This document shows positions 8,797 through 20,464 of a DNA stretch of 64,000 nt, in pieces. Where the stretch lies: the NCBI GenBank assembly GCA_025093985.1, contig JACAAK010000012.1:1-64000 (forward strand). Direction: 5' to 3'. The DNA is from Calvatia gigantea. Lineage: Eukaryota > Basidiomycota > Agaricomycetes > Agaricales > Lycoperdaceae. Position numbers and translations under genes: made by a program. The first letter of the stretch is position 1; each line of letters opens with the position of its first letter. The notes under the pieces are model-generated. The model ran no database searches. It had not been told where the DNA came from and was given only the letters and a program-made list of their open reading frames with translations.

Positions 8797-9775
8797 GAAC
8801 TACTACACAAGCTGAGCCCGACTGTTGTGCTTTTGTGTTGGATGAACCCCGGAGTGGACAAGTTTGGCAGTGAAGCTACGACGCGTCATGAATAAGTGAA
8901 CTGGAGGAGGAGAAACATCACATACTATAATATCTGTCGTACCAAAAAAAACCCAGTCTTGCACCTGGGGCATATCAACTTCCCTCCATTCCCTTCCCTC
9001 TTGACCTTTGTTTTCATTGTACCGCTGGTGAACGAGCACCAAGCATGAGGATCAGTGCACGCTTTGTGTGCTGTCCCCATAGCTGTGTTCAAAGGCCGCT
9101 CACAAACAGAGCATCTGACAAGTGTTCAAGTCAGCGGACAATTTCTTGAGGAGGTAAAACAGGAGACTTACGCGACGTTGCCATTCACCTGATCCCATGA
9201 TTTTTTTTTCCTTCACGAAATTTTTAGTAAAAAGACCAAGCGAGTGAGGGACTGGACATACGGCCGTTTTTCTGTCATGGCAGTGCCTTGCGATCCTAAG
9301 GAGAGATTGCGTTTCGAGCTGAAGTCATCATTAATAAACAGAGTATTCGTGAAATTTAGAGAATACATACATCGTATTTGGTGGCATTGAAAGAAGAGTT
9401 GTGGAGGGTCTGTTGCAACGCTGGTTGCGAATACATGTTGATATTAGTCCTCCAACCCTTTGATTGGCCACTGAGCAGGCGGATCAGTCGAAGCAGTGGG
9501 TCTCACTCAGAACGTCTAAGGATCTCACTGCATCGTGTGTGATGAGGTGATACAATCAACGCCTGGCAGTTTGATGTATGGTAAATATCAATGTTCAGAT
9601 GAGGTATATTTGAGCAGCACAAGGAAATGTTGGTGTATTGAATAGCATGAAGGTGTGGCTAAGACAGGCGGGAGGGGGTGGAACATAGGGTGAATCGGGG
9701 GATCAGAATTAATCTACACAAAATCATGCCATCTGAAGCACTTTCAGTGACTATATGCACAGATTGCGTGGTGGA
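8797..9775. other. Intergenic region upstream of OrsD-like relic
   Basis: One kilobase with no gene I can support. An open frame on the minus strand (9042-8803) has no recognisable similarity. Poly-A/T tracts and mixed composition fit a promoter-side spacer. Confidence 0.4.
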
Positions 9776-10205
9776 TTACTCACATAGACAGTGAAGGAAC
9801 GAGTACAAGCCCTGAAACCATCCAACAGGTGGCCCTTTGCCGTGAGGGACGCTCATTGTCATGGCCGTTTTGAGGGGAGAGCGGCAAATGTTCCGTGAGT
9901 GGCGTTGTTGCATGCCACGGTGGCAGAGAGGATAGGAACGGCGTTGGCGATGGGAGTATTCCTGGTCGTTTGGATGGCGGCGATAACTTTGCAGGAGGTA
10001 GCTGTGGCGTGAAGGTTGTGATTGATGGCCGTTTTGAGGGCCAGTGGTGAGTGTTGTATGAGCTATGTGATTGGATGGCATAGCAGTGGTGGCAGATGGA
10101 TAGCAGGAGGCCGACGATGCCATAGGAGGAGCTAGTTGTAAGGGCGGGGTGGTATGGATGGACAGGGGGGCATACCATCATGGACCATCAACGCGGGACA
10201 TTGTT
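9776..10205. other. Unassigned G-rich sequence with short direct repeats
   Basis: The phrase atggccgttttgagg occurs twice (about 9860 and 10026). Overlapping frames on the minus strand are His/Pro/Ser-rich and look compositional. No gene is called. Confidence 0.35.
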
Positions 10206-10265
10206 GCCATGGCTTGGATGGCATGGGATGGCATGGGATGGCACAGGATGGCACGGGATGGCGGT
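10206..10265. repeat. 10-bp minisatellite (GGGATGGCAT-like)
   Basis: Five to six variants of gggatggcat or gggatggcac run in tandem. Looser ggatggca and cgatggca units continue to about 10435. The translated frames here are repeat artefacts. Confidence 0.8.
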
Positions 10266-10677
10266 GAGCAGTGGTGTTACGGTGAGGAGAGGACGGCAGA
10301 GAGGAGGGGAGACAATGGCACAGTGGGTGGGAACGATGGCACGATGGCTCAGCATGCCGTCAAATGAGCCACCGGAACGTGCCGGATGCACTCAATGGCA
10401 CGCTGAGCCATCGATGGCACAGTGGATGGCACGGGGAGCGGGGTGAGGGCTTTCCAGCTGTATATAAATAGTTGAGCACCCCACCACCTGGGCTGTCACC
10501 CAGGCCAACAGCCACCAGACCCCTGGTAACAGTTGGACTACCTTTAGTCCAAGCAGGTGAGAGCATAGGATTGTGGGACAGTCCGGGGGGACTGTCGGGG
10601 GTTGCCCTGACAAAATGGGTGGCAGGGTAATTCCCACATGTTGTACTGTTTCCACTGACACACTCGATGGTTTTAAA

Positions 10678-10821
10678 CTGCACCAACAAGTTGATGTGAC
10701 ACTCATCATATCAATATCATGTTAAATCTAAAGAGTGTAGTCTTCAATATGACATGATTTACAGTTTTTGCAATTGATATGATTTCAATATGACCTGTGC
10801 TACATTGACTTGTTGGTGCAG
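10678..10821. mobile_element. Small inverted-repeat (MITE-like) element
   Basis: CTGCACCAACAAGT (10678-10691) is exactly complementary to 10808-10821, and weaker pairing continues inward, for example ttgatgtgacac against gtgctacattg. The interior is AT-rich, with repeated tcaatatgac motifs in both orientations. At 144 bp with no ORF it resembles a miniature inverted-repeat element. I cannot identify a clean target duplication. Confidence 0.5.
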
Positions 10822-10931
10822 TGTTTTATTTTTTGTTCTCCCAGAGAAATGGCAAGGGGGTGTGCCACTGGGGTGCCAGTGGCAGTGGTTCACCATTTTG
10901 GGAGGTGCCATCAGATCCCGTCAATTTCCGG

Positions 10932-11230
10932 AATGGCAATGGCTCCTGGGGACAACGAAAGAATGGGTCATAGACAACCAGGATCTCGTCCGTTCGACGA
11001 GATTTTGGTACCGTTGGAATTGCCTCGACGAGTAGATTCCAGCGGTATACAAATCATATATTTTATCGAAAAGTATGTAAATACAGAACGTATTTAGCAA
11101 TGGCACGGCTTTTTGGTGGCAACAAAAGAATAGGCCGTAGAAAATCAGGATCTCATCCGTTCGGCGATATTTTTTACGGCTGGAATCGCCTCAACGAGTA
11201 GATTCCGGTGGTATATAAATCATACCTATA
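10932..11230. repeat. Diverged tandem duplication, about 168-bp unit
   Basis: Two consecutive segments (from about 10932 and 11100) share tggca..ggct..caac(g/a)aaagaat, caggatctc(g/a)tccgttcg and cgagtagattcc.g.ggtata(c/t)aaatcata in the same order. Roughly three quarters of positions match, so the duplication is old. No coding role is seen. Confidence 0.65.
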
Positions 11231-12361
11231 GGTTTGCAAATATGTCGCTGGAAGACTTAATAACTCCAGGGGTAAAACCGTCAACGACGGACTGCTGTGG
11301 CTGGTGGTGTGACGGATGACGTGACATGGGCTGGCTCGCGCATCAAAATAAACCTCGGACTCCCCGTGTGCCCTAGGTATGTCTAGAGGGAAGACCTGAG
11401 GGGTGAGGCCTTGAGGTTTGAGATATGAACTTTGAAGTAAGATAACTGATTCCAGTTGGATCAAGAGGACGATACAGCGGGCTTTGGTGAGGACGGTAGA
11501 AAGGTTGGATTGACGAATGACGCCACAACCACAGGAGCAGGAAACAACCAGGAAATTCCGTAAGTCCAACAATGTTTGTGCGAGTATTGCGGACTCGAAT
11601 CTGCGGTGTTTCAACCTCAACCTCCATCCCTGGCACCTGCAGTGTGTTTTGTTGAAGGTGGCAGTGCGAGATACTTGGTCATAGTTAATTTGTATTTGGA
11701 GTGTTGGGGTATTCCAAGTAGACTCCGAAGCACGTCTGAACTTCCGAGACCACCTTTCTCTTCATACGACTGCTACAATAGACCACAGTCTCTTGGTACA
11801 GCGCGACAGATTCTAAGAGAATTTGATATGGTAAGTACTGTGTATCCGAATTCACCAGGACGTCTCGCATGGCAGATGGGGAGCCTGCGTGCTTTCCACG
11901 GTCAGAAGGTCATTTTGGAATGGTGAAGAATGCCGGGATATCCGGGTAGCTCTTCTTGTTGATCTCTACCTTCGAAGCGTTGCATCCGGCTCATCTATTT
12001 GCCTGGCATCCCGAGCACAGACCAGTTATCGCCTTCTTTTTCCATTGTATGCTCGACCCACCAACGTATTTCGTAGCTTATGGAAAATCCTCCTCACTAA
12101 CAGGCATCAAGATGAATTAAATTGTTGGGGTACTTATCAAATCAACGAAGGCCGATGAAACCGTCAAACGGATATGCGGAAACCATGGAGCCGAGTTTGC
12201 AAGCCGTGGGAAAGATGGCCTTGTCATTTCGTCTTGTCATGTGGGCGTCAAAGAAGCTGTGACTAGTCTGCGAACACAACATCCTCAATCTCCATATATT
12301 CCTGGCTATATAATGGTATTCGGAGTATCCCACTCGCTCCTCACTCCCTTTCTCCCTTTGC
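11231..12361. other. Intergenic sequence upstream of first DUF3533 gene
   Basis: Open frames on both strands (for example 11620-11174 minus and 11576-11926 plus) show no recognisable domains and inconsistent codon character. The final 100 bp before the gene contain a TATATA-like stretch (12294-12312) and pyrimidine-rich runs just before the ATG, as in fungal promoters. Confidence 0.4.
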
Positions 12362-14365
12362 ATGGCATACACCGACGATAGATATTACGAGGACGCGCTT
12401 CAAAGTCGAGCCACGCTTGATGGACCGAAAATGGGCGTCACGGTTGAGCACATTGGCGCGTCCCCGCGACGGATTTCAAATGGCTCTCTGCCTGGCCCAC
12501 CGTTATACGAGAATAACTTTTTCTCTCGTAGTGCTGTTCTGACTACAGCACGCAAACAGTATTTCAAGATGCTCGCCGGTGGAATAGTTATGACTACCCT
12601 TCTCATATTCGGCATATTTTCCATACTTTGGGGGGCGTTTTACCGAACGCCGACTCAAAATCTTCCCGGATGGATCGTCGTACGCACCTCGATTATCGAC
12701 CCTTGGCTTACCTCACCCAGAAGTATCAGGACTTCGATGGTGGCCTCATCGGCCAAAGCGTCCTGGCAGGGCTAACCATCCAAAATCCAGCTTCAAAGGT
12801 GACCTGGACCATTATTCCAGCCGATAGCTTTTCCGGAGGCAAGGAGGAAGTTGCCGATGCTGTAGCGGAGCACAGGACTTGGATAGCTGTGACAGGTGCG
12901 CTTCCCCGATTTCCTGGTGGGGCTTTAATCGGATCGTTACCCCAGTCAACCCCGGAGCCTCAAATAGGCTTGCGTCTGCACTCGTGACACCAAATGCAAC
13001 TTACGACGGCGCACAAGCAATCTCTATCTTCGCCACTGAAGCCCGGAACGAAAATGCATTGTAGGGTCAATTTCGACAACAGATTCGTCATGTGCTGATT
13101 GTGTCTCTAGCCGTTCCATTCTGAAACCCTCGGTAAGCCTGCTGGATCAATATCTTTAAGGAGATTACTTGATATACATCTCCTTTAGGCTGAAACTGCG
13201 CTGACAGAGATCAGTAGAAGGTTCGCATCGCAATTGGCGCGGACCCTCGGCAATTCGTCGACGTTGCCGCAAGTACTGGCTGCTTCTCCACAAACTATTA
13301 CTGCGCCCATCTGGTTCCAGCCGACGACCAATTTGCGCCCGTTTGATCAACCTATGTACGTCGCATCTTTGATGATCGTGGTGTCATTCTTGGTAATTTA
13401 CAACCCCCGTCAGTGCTACGGTGGTTACATTTACCGGCCTGATTTTCCTCTTGATATTGTCGTTCTTCATTGTGGTATACCTCAAATTCCTCTTCTAACC
13501 CACGCTCCTATTCACTCTACTTTAGATGATTGCAAACGGAGCACGTGAAGCCACCAACCTGAGGCGCCTGTTGACCTTGCGTTCGTTGATCACACTTCGC
13601 CTCTTCTCCGCTATGACAGCGTACTTCATCCTTTCGGTTTGTTGATACACACTTATCTTTAGAATCGCCCGCTTACACCCGATCTATAGCTGTTTTACTC
13701 CCTGCTTAGTATAGCTTTCCACCTCAACGTCAACAAGAGGTATGCGCTAGTAACCTTTTGCCAAGCTTCCTGCTTATTTGATAGGTTTGGCCATGCTGGC
13801 TTTCTTGTGTTCTGGATGCTGAATTTCATCGGCATGAGTTCCGTGTATGTCTCTAAGCCACTGTGTCTAGATTCACTACTGATGTACCGTCCTTTCAGGG
13901 GTTTGGCGTTGGAGGCGATGCTAAGTTTGCTTACACCTACCTTCCTTCCTTTCTTTTTGTTGCCCTTGATCATGTGTACGTCTCCCAGCTCGCTCATCCT
14001 GCGACCTCCTAAAACTCATGACCTACGCCGATTACTAGCAAACGTTGCTGTCGTGGCCTTCCCAATCGAGGTCCTGCCTCGTGTATACCACTACGGTTAC
14101 GCTGCGCAATTTTATAACGTATCAAAGGCAGCTCGTTCAGTTGTCTTCGGTACAAGAAACAGAGGTAAATCTCCTCGTGCCCTTTGGGTAATCTTGCTTA
14201 CCTGGACTGCGCTATTACTCTACAGTTGGCTTCCATTTCGGCATTTTGATCGCCTGGATAGTCGTTTCGTGCATTACACTCACACTCTTCCAATATCGGG
14301 CGAGGAGGCAAGATATGGCTGCAACGAGACGGGAGCGAGGTGATGAGAAGGAAAGAGCAAGTTGA
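12362..14365 (+). CDS. DUF3533 / SNG1-like membrane protein, paralogue A
   Basis: The exons resolve to 12362-12679, 12730-12895, 12946-13060, 13111-13132, 13189-13355, 13414-13474, 13526-13636, 13690-13739, 13785-13844, 13899-13975, 14039-14164 and 14226-14365, giving 470 residues with every phase matching. The layout fits the yeast SNG1 (nitrosoguanidine resistance) family. There is a cytosolic N-terminus, one membrane helix (about residues 70-92, followed by WGAFYRTP) and a long extracytoplasmic domain (DFDGGLIGQ, NPGASNRL, ARNENA). A C-terminal bundle of helices follows, including FPIEVLPRVYHYGYAAQFYNV. The family is implicated in membrane-linked drug tolerance; the substrate is unknown. 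A tandem paralogue lies 680 bp downstream. Confidence 0.85.
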
Positions 14366-15048
14366 ATCGTGAGATGGAATTGTTGGGTGTCTAGGATCAA
14401 CTCATCGTCTCACAACCCTTTAATCAGCACGCCATGCCTCATTTTCGCCGCAACCATCACGTCTCTGCATTCGCAACATTAGACTTCACCTAGTGTACCC
14501 ATCGTCTAATGTGTCATATTTTTATCAGCATATCCAAACCACGATATTGGACGGGAGAAAGCGGGTGAGATACAACCCCCCAAAAAAATCCCACCCCTGC
14601 GTGTTTACTCGTCATAAACAGTCATCCCACAAGACCTAGTGACATGTGTAGGGGGTTGCTTCGCGAATCTATTGCATGATAAACCTTTCATACCACATTC
14701 CTATGGATAGTCACAACCCACGGTCATTCACACTGTCTACGAGAGGCGTCGCAGCTCTACTTCCTTAGGACAAATACCACCGATGAGTTGAAAGTCAATG
14801 CGATCGTTTAATGTCAAACGACGTCATTGTTCAAGAGGACCAACCGATACTTAGCCCACAATGAGGTAAATGTCTCGAAACGTGACTTCCCTAAAGTCGC
14901 ATGTCTGGGGGAAAGTATATCCGGTTCCACGCTGTCCTTGAAGCTCTTCTCCGACCTCTTTGACCACCTGTCGCTCAGTGCTTCGCTATGGGAACAGTTC
15001 GTTTTCTCACTCAAAAAGCATTCATCTCCCGGCGTCATACCTCTTACG
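14366..15048. other. Spacer between DUF3533 paralogues
   Basis: This holds the terminator of paralogue A and the promoter of B. An open frame runs in phase with paralogue B from about 14827 without an obvious splice or domain, so I treat it as 5' leader. No element or RNA gene is seen. Confidence 0.45.
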
Positions 15049-16985
15049 ATGAGCGTCAATCAACAACCACCAAGTTCAATGGCCCAACTACACGAGGATG
15101 TGACGAACTCCAGTAGTGCAACCATGCAACGATCCACAAACTATTCTACTGCTGAAGCAAGGTCGGAGAAGGTAGCGAGAAATTCACAGTGGGGAGGCCA
15201 CTCCGTGGGGTTCTTTTCCAAAACAGCAGAAATGGCGGAGGCAAGAAAGGTCTATTTTGTGACATTTATCAGTGGTACATTCTTGGTTGTGTTGACAATC
15301 TTCGCGATGTTTTCGATCTTCTGGGGGTCGCTTTTGAGAGTTCCCGCGCACCCTTTGAATGGGTGGATCGTAGTATGTGAAGTATTCTTCTGGAGCAGAC
15401 GAACGCCCTTGTTAACCAATCTCCAGGATTTTGACAGGGGGGAAGTTGGCGAATTTTTTTCACAAAATATCCTCAGTTTGTCGAATAACGCAATAGTGTG
15501 GTCGATGTACCGAGAAGATGAAGTGGGTACTTTGGAGAATTTGCAGCGTGATATCACGGAGGAAAGAACATGGGTTGCTGTTGTCAGTGGGTTCCTTTCC
15601 TTCACCTCAGTATGAGGAGTTCCACCTGAGAATGGTTGCGGAGTCAATGCTGGTACATCGAACAGGCTCAGCCAGGAGCTTCAAAGCCCAAGTTCTTCAT
15701 ATAATGGGAGCCTTGCAATAGCCGTGTATGTCAACGAAGCCCGAAACGAAAATGCATAGTGAGTGTTCACACATTCGCGAATGGATTGCGGATCTTGCTA
15801 ATAAACTTTTCTAAGCCGGGCGCTAATACATCCGACTGTCAGTCAGTGACCCCCGTCTACCGTCCCCGCTGCTCACATCTCACAGGTGACACGAACGCTG
15901 GATCAATTATCCCAGCAATTCGCAATCCAATTTTGCCGAGACGTTGCCTCGTCCGTTTCTCCTTCCAATTTAGCCAACGTTCTCTCTACTGCACCCCAGT
16001 TAGTCGCCGCTCCAGTATCGCACACTGTCATAAACCTTCGCCCATTCGACGCCCCAGCGTACGTCGCACTTGACTTTGATCTGAAATTTTTCTCAAAGGG
16101 GTACAGGGCTTCTGCTGCAACATTTGTCGGCCTCATCTATTCGTTGATCCTGTCGTTTTATATCGTCGTATGTACTATTGGTTGTTCAGTCCAATCACAT
16201 CTCAACCACCTCATTCCTAGATGATTGGAGATGGCGCAAGGAACGCCGCCGGATTGCCCAAGCTTCTGTCCCATAGCGGAATTGCACGGCTACGCCTCAC
16301 CTCGTCCATCGTCGCATACTTTATCCTAGCAGTAGGTTGCAACAACCTAATTTCCGCTTCGCGCGTTATTCAACGTTTGACTAGCTATTCTATTCTCTAC
16401 TTAATCTTGCCTTCCAAATTGGTTTCACCCGAAGATTCGGGAAAGCTGGCTTCGTTGTTTATTGGATGGTCAATTGGGCTGGCATGACGGCCGTGTAAGT
16501 CAATGATTCTTCCACCAAACAGAATATATCGACTGAAAAAGGCGCGAAAAACAGAGGGTTAGCTCTTGAGTCTTTGGTGACAGTTTTAACGGTTCGTTTC
16601 ATCCCCTTCTTCATGATATTTTGGATCATTAGTAGGGACTTTGCCCTCTTCTCGACATTGTCATGATACTCAGTTACTCTGCCATAGCGAACGTATCAAT
16701 TTGCATATTCCCAATCGAAACTTTGCCAAAGATATATCGTTATGGGTATGCGGCACCGTTCTATAACGTGTCTCGCGCCTTCAGGACAATTGCTTTCAAC
16801 ACCAGAAACCAGCGTAAGGCGACAACCATTTCCTGTTCACCATGATACTATGTTGACCTCTGGTGTTTACAGTTGGGTTAAATTTTGGCGTCCTTATCGC
16901 ATGGATTTTGATCTCTTGTATCACCCTGCCACTTTTCCAATGGGTGGCTTGGAGGCGGACCACGAAAACCGCAGGAAGCCCCTAG
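15049..16985 (+). CDS. DUF3533 / SNG1-like membrane protein, paralogue B
   Basis: The exons are 15049-15372, 15427-15586, 15644-15758, 15816-15837, 15886-16058, 16107-16167, 16221-16331, 16385-16494, 16555-16631, 16688-16813 and 16873-16985, giving 463 residues in frame. Nine of the eleven exon boundaries match paralogue A in phase, and six exons match A in length. The A intron at 13740-13784 is absent, so two A exons correspond to one B exon (50+60=110 nt). Domain order is as in A: an N-terminal helix (about residues 80-103), extracytoplasmic NAGTSNRL and NEARNENA motifs, and C-terminal helices with FPIETLPKIYRYGYAAPFYNV. The start is MSVNQQPP; an upstream in-frame extension lacks family resemblance. 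It is probably a tandem duplicate of A. Confidence 0.85.
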
Positions 16986-17583
16986 TTTTATATATGTAAT
17001 AGTTAATGGATGAGCACATTCCGTGGATCGATTGATCGAATCCCCAGCGGTTCGACAGAAAATCCGCCTAAGACATCCATAACAACTTGGGAACCTATGC
17101 TGTACCGGAATGTATGATGGAAACACGTGAGACAGCGTTATGCGTGTGAACGGTTGCATTCTGGCAACGATTTTGGTATGATGCGTTACGTGGAATTTGC
17201 AACAACCTTCCTTAACACCTGAGCCAGAAAGCCTGGCTCTAGAAAGGGTGGAAATACATATAAATTTATATTTTTTTATTGCGGCAACACCTTGAGCGTT
17301 ACGCGTTACAAAGGGGGAAATAGGCAACAATTTGGGTCGAGCGTTATGCGTTACGTTGCCACCATAAAGTCCGGTACAGTACCCCAGTTAAAACATTAAT
17401 GGAGCTTTCAATCGGTTTTTTCGCCTTTAGCGCTTCAGCATTCGGCGTGACGTGATGTTGTCACATTCCCTGATTTGGCAACTGGATGATGTAGTTTGTC
17501 GTCGGTGTACACGACAACAAACCCAACGACCAGGTTCCTCAGATCTCCGCCCACGCCGTCTACCACATCCCATCATCTAAAAT
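16986..17583. other. Intergenic region and ribosomal-protein promoter
   Basis: Short repeats of gagcgttacgcgttac type (about 17291-17357) occur here, with no ORF of note. The last 150 bp precede the P1 gene and contain pyrimidine-rich stretches (cttcag, cgtctaccacatccc) usual for highly expressed fungal genes. Confidence 0.4.
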
Positions 17584-18149
17584 ATGGTGAGCTATATGCT
17601 TTCTCTGACATTCTGGCTGCCACTACCTAGAAAATCTCGAGAATCCACAGAATTCTGGGCTGGATGGCTGTGGTGACTTCTGGATAACAATCTTGAAGGC
17701 TAATTGTTGTCCGCTTCTTAGGCCTCTTCAGAACTCGCCGCTACCTATGCCGCCCTCATCCTCGCTGATGACAACCTCGAAATTACCGTACGTTGGTTCC
17801 CATCCTTGAGTACCCTGGTCTTAAAAATTCGAGTAGTCGGATAAGATCCTTGCAATCACGAACGCTGCTGGCTATGACCTAGAACCAATCTGGGCAAACC
17901 TCCTCGCGAAGGCACTTGAAGGCAAGAACGTGAAGGAGCTCCTATCAAATGTCGGTTCAGGTGGCGGGGCTCCCGCTGCCGCTGCCTCCGGAGGTGCTCC
18001 CGCTGCTGGCGGCGCTGCTGCAGAAGCGCCGAAAGAGGAGAAGGAGGAGGAGAAGGAAGAATCGGACGACGACATGGTGTGCTTTTATATACCCTATCTG
18101 TAAGGAGTCACTAACAATCATCAATTAGGGCTTCGGTCTTTTCGATTAA
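17584..18149 (+). CDS. RPP1: 60S acidic ribosomal protein P1
   Basis: The exons are 17584-17586, 17722-17787, 17837-18076 and 18129-18149, giving 109 residues, the usual P1 length. P1 forms the ribosomal stalk with P0 and P2 and recruits elongation factors. The N-terminal helical dimerisation domain ([20 protein letters not shown]...) is followed by an Ala/Gly/Pro hinge (about residues 70-90). The acidic tail EESDDDMGFGLFD is the conserved factor-binding terminus. Exon 1 is only the ATG codon, directly followed by a GTGAGC donor and a 135-bp intron. The last intron splits the tail after DDDM. Confidence 0.93.
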
Positions 18150-18264
18150 AATGCCTCTTATTACCCGAGTATCACCACCCTCCGCCATCCTGTACTCGTT
18201 ACATAGCGTTTTTATCAAAAAAAAACTTTGAAAAGCCGGTACCATCCACAGCCTTCTTAGCTTG

Positions 18265-18447
18265 TTAATCGAAGAAAGCTCCCGTCGATTGATCATTGGT
18301 CGAGCCAAAGAGCATCCCGGGTCCTGTGATATCAATGATGACCAAGGTCATACCTCCGACGGTGAGCAATATAAGGTGGACTAATGGCATATGTTTGGGG
18401 CTTTGCGAGGCAGTGGCATGTTTTTCTGACCGTTCCAGTTCAGTCAC
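18265..18447 (-). CDS. Possible small single-pass membrane protein
   Basis: A 60-codon frame contains one hydrophobic segment, MPLVHLILLTVGGMTLVIIDI, followed by a short polar tail ending STGAFFD. Its first in-frame ATG is at MPLV; the upstream part starts at GTG, so the 5' end may lie in another exon. It converges with the P1 gene. I do not recognise a family. It may be spurious. Confidence 0.25.
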   Translation of the reverse strand: MTELERSEKHATASQSPKHMPLVHLILLTVGGMTLVIIDITGPGMLFGSTNDQSTGAFFD

Positions 18448-18626
18448 ACGACGCAGTAATACTCAATGATTAGAATGTCAGTGTCAATTATATAGAATGC
18501 GTCCCATTTCTTATCTCTGGATCAATAAAGCAATATCCTCTTGCTGGTTTCAAGTCGGAGGGTCATCACATCTTCTGGCGCAAACTGAGCGTCACACGTC
18601 CAATTGAAACTCACACTAAGTATTCC

Positions 18627-19944
18627 ATGCCCGGCCATCGTCGAACGCAAGGGAGGGGTGAAGAGAGGAGTAACCGGAATCTGCTAGAACTCCGCAGGGC
18701 ATTCGGTGTGCATCACCACTATTGGAACTTTCACTCGCTGCCCCCCTTACAAAACCGATTGGCTAATGAAGTGGCGGCTGTAGGGTATCAAGCTCCCAGT
18801 CTAGGTCGGTCAGGCGAGCGAAACCCCCTCTACCAGCCCGTTTTCGTGCATGATCGAGACCATCGCATAGCTGCCCCTTCGGTAATACATATAAATGCCT
18901 ACTGTACGGCACCGGATTCAAACTCACTCGCCTCGTTAGCGGTAATCTCGCGTGAATTCCATAATACTGTCTCTTCCACACCACGGGTATGGCGAAGGCC
19001 CAAATTTTCCCTATCAACCAATTTCGAACGTGCGGGCATATGGAAGACTCAACTTTGGTTCTCGCGAGCCGCGGCGTGTACACTTCATCTCGAACTTGAC
19101 CTTAAACAGCTAACGACAACTTTTAGATCCGGTCTCCCCTCAATTGTATGACGCTTTGTCTACTAATGCAGTCCTCCGCAACTCTGCCCCCCCCCCCGCA
19201 TCCAGTCAACCAAAGTGAACGCCACGTGCGGATATTACGCACATCTTTCGTCTCATCAATGTATCTTTCAGAGCAGCTAAGAGGTCGCCTAGCTTTGGCG
19301 ACTTTTTCTATTGCGATTAATCCAGATGCGCTACTCCCAAACACGTCGACTACTAGACCTTCTTCACATTCCCTCCTCACATGACCAAGACATTCGCGTC
19401 GACGACCGGTGAACCACACACTTCCCGATCCATCCGTTATCAACCTCAGCACATTACATTCTCTGGCCACCACACGTCCCATTCTAGCGGCCCCTCTCCA
19501 TCTCCAGGTCATCCTTGGCATGTTACGCGTTTCACCTTCCTTTACACATCTCAATTTAGAGGCCCGCAAAACCGGCGCGGCTATCCCACTGGGTATTCGA
19601 GATGGCGACGACGACTAGGTAGAAGAGAATCCGTGCGCTCACCTAATGCTCGCTACCCTTGCCTTATCCACCTATCCCTACGGTCAAACCATACTCCTAA
19701 AATTCTCTCGGCACTGAGCTTGCCTGAATTGCATATCCTTCAGCTCGATGACCCGGATGGTCGACCAGAAGAACAGAAATCGTATCCTGGCGGTTGCTTA
19801 TCAACAAGGAAAACCAGGGAAGAGGGGGTTACCCCATCGCATCGGATTCTGATATTCCACCGCCTCAGAGAGTCTGTCGAACTCAAAAACGACATAGGTG
19901 ATGATCCACTCCACCATCCGCCGTATCGGAGGTGTGGCTCATAG
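18627..19944 (+). pseudogene. Decayed F-box/LRR protein gene
   Basis: The first frame (18627-19151) has a degenerate F-box-like segment (PSVIHINAYCTAPDSNSLASLAVISREF), then SSTPRVWRR and NFERAGIWKTQLWFSRAAACTLHLEL. This is the usual continuation in basidiomycete F-box proteins, including the 'acting helices then leucine-rich' transition. Later frames carry leucine-rich-type pieces (TLHSLATTRPILAAPLHLQVILGMLRVSPSFTHLNL near 19430-19560) and LSLPELHILQLDD. The pieces lie in at least three frames with no clean splice sites joining them, and the F-box itself is weak, so the gene is probably inactive. Active members link substrates to SCF ubiquitin ligases. Confidence 0.5.
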
Positions 19945-20464
19945 TTTGTTTGGAGAAAAATATTGATAAACACATTTCCCTTTGGTCCTCCTCTGTGTTC
20001 TATCGTTGCACACGTCGACTAGTTATAGTGATTTCGCACCTCCTCCTCACTGTACAGTGTCACTCAACCCCATTTGCCCATAAGTTTATTGGAACCGTAG
20101 CATATATATATATGTATATAAAATGAGCAATAAGGATAGGTTCTACGTTTGTCTTGTCTCTTGCCTATGTAGTTGCCAGTGGTATCCCTTGGAGAAGGCT
20201 TGTCATCTCTTTGACTTCGTGGCCTATTACAAGTACTTCAGTCACTGCCCAGGACGTCTAGAGGAACCAAAGCAAACGTACTAATGAAGGCACAACTATG
20301 AGAATATATCGCAAAAGAAGAAACCCCTTTTCGTAGTTGTCTGCGAAAAGGGTCCTCTGCTGACACTGGATGTCGCGTCGACCAAGAAGGTTGCATCGCA
20401 CTCCGGGCGTTGAGTTCGTTAAACAGGACTTCAAAAGCCTCTCTCCAGGCGAACTACACAATCA
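19945..20464. other. Intergenic, left flank of the triplicated locus
   Basis: No gene is seen. A (TA)n-like run lies near 20101-20122. The sequence aaggggttt..gcgaaaaggg near 20322-20350 forms a short imperfect hairpin (cccttttcg/gcgaaaaggg), which may be part of the terminator of the minus-strand regulator. Confidence 0.4.

Noticed and set aside
10149..10709. Several open frames on both strands across the GGATGGCA repeats
   Set aside because: They are created by the 10-bp minisatellite and flanking low-complexity sequence; no domain or splice structure is visible.
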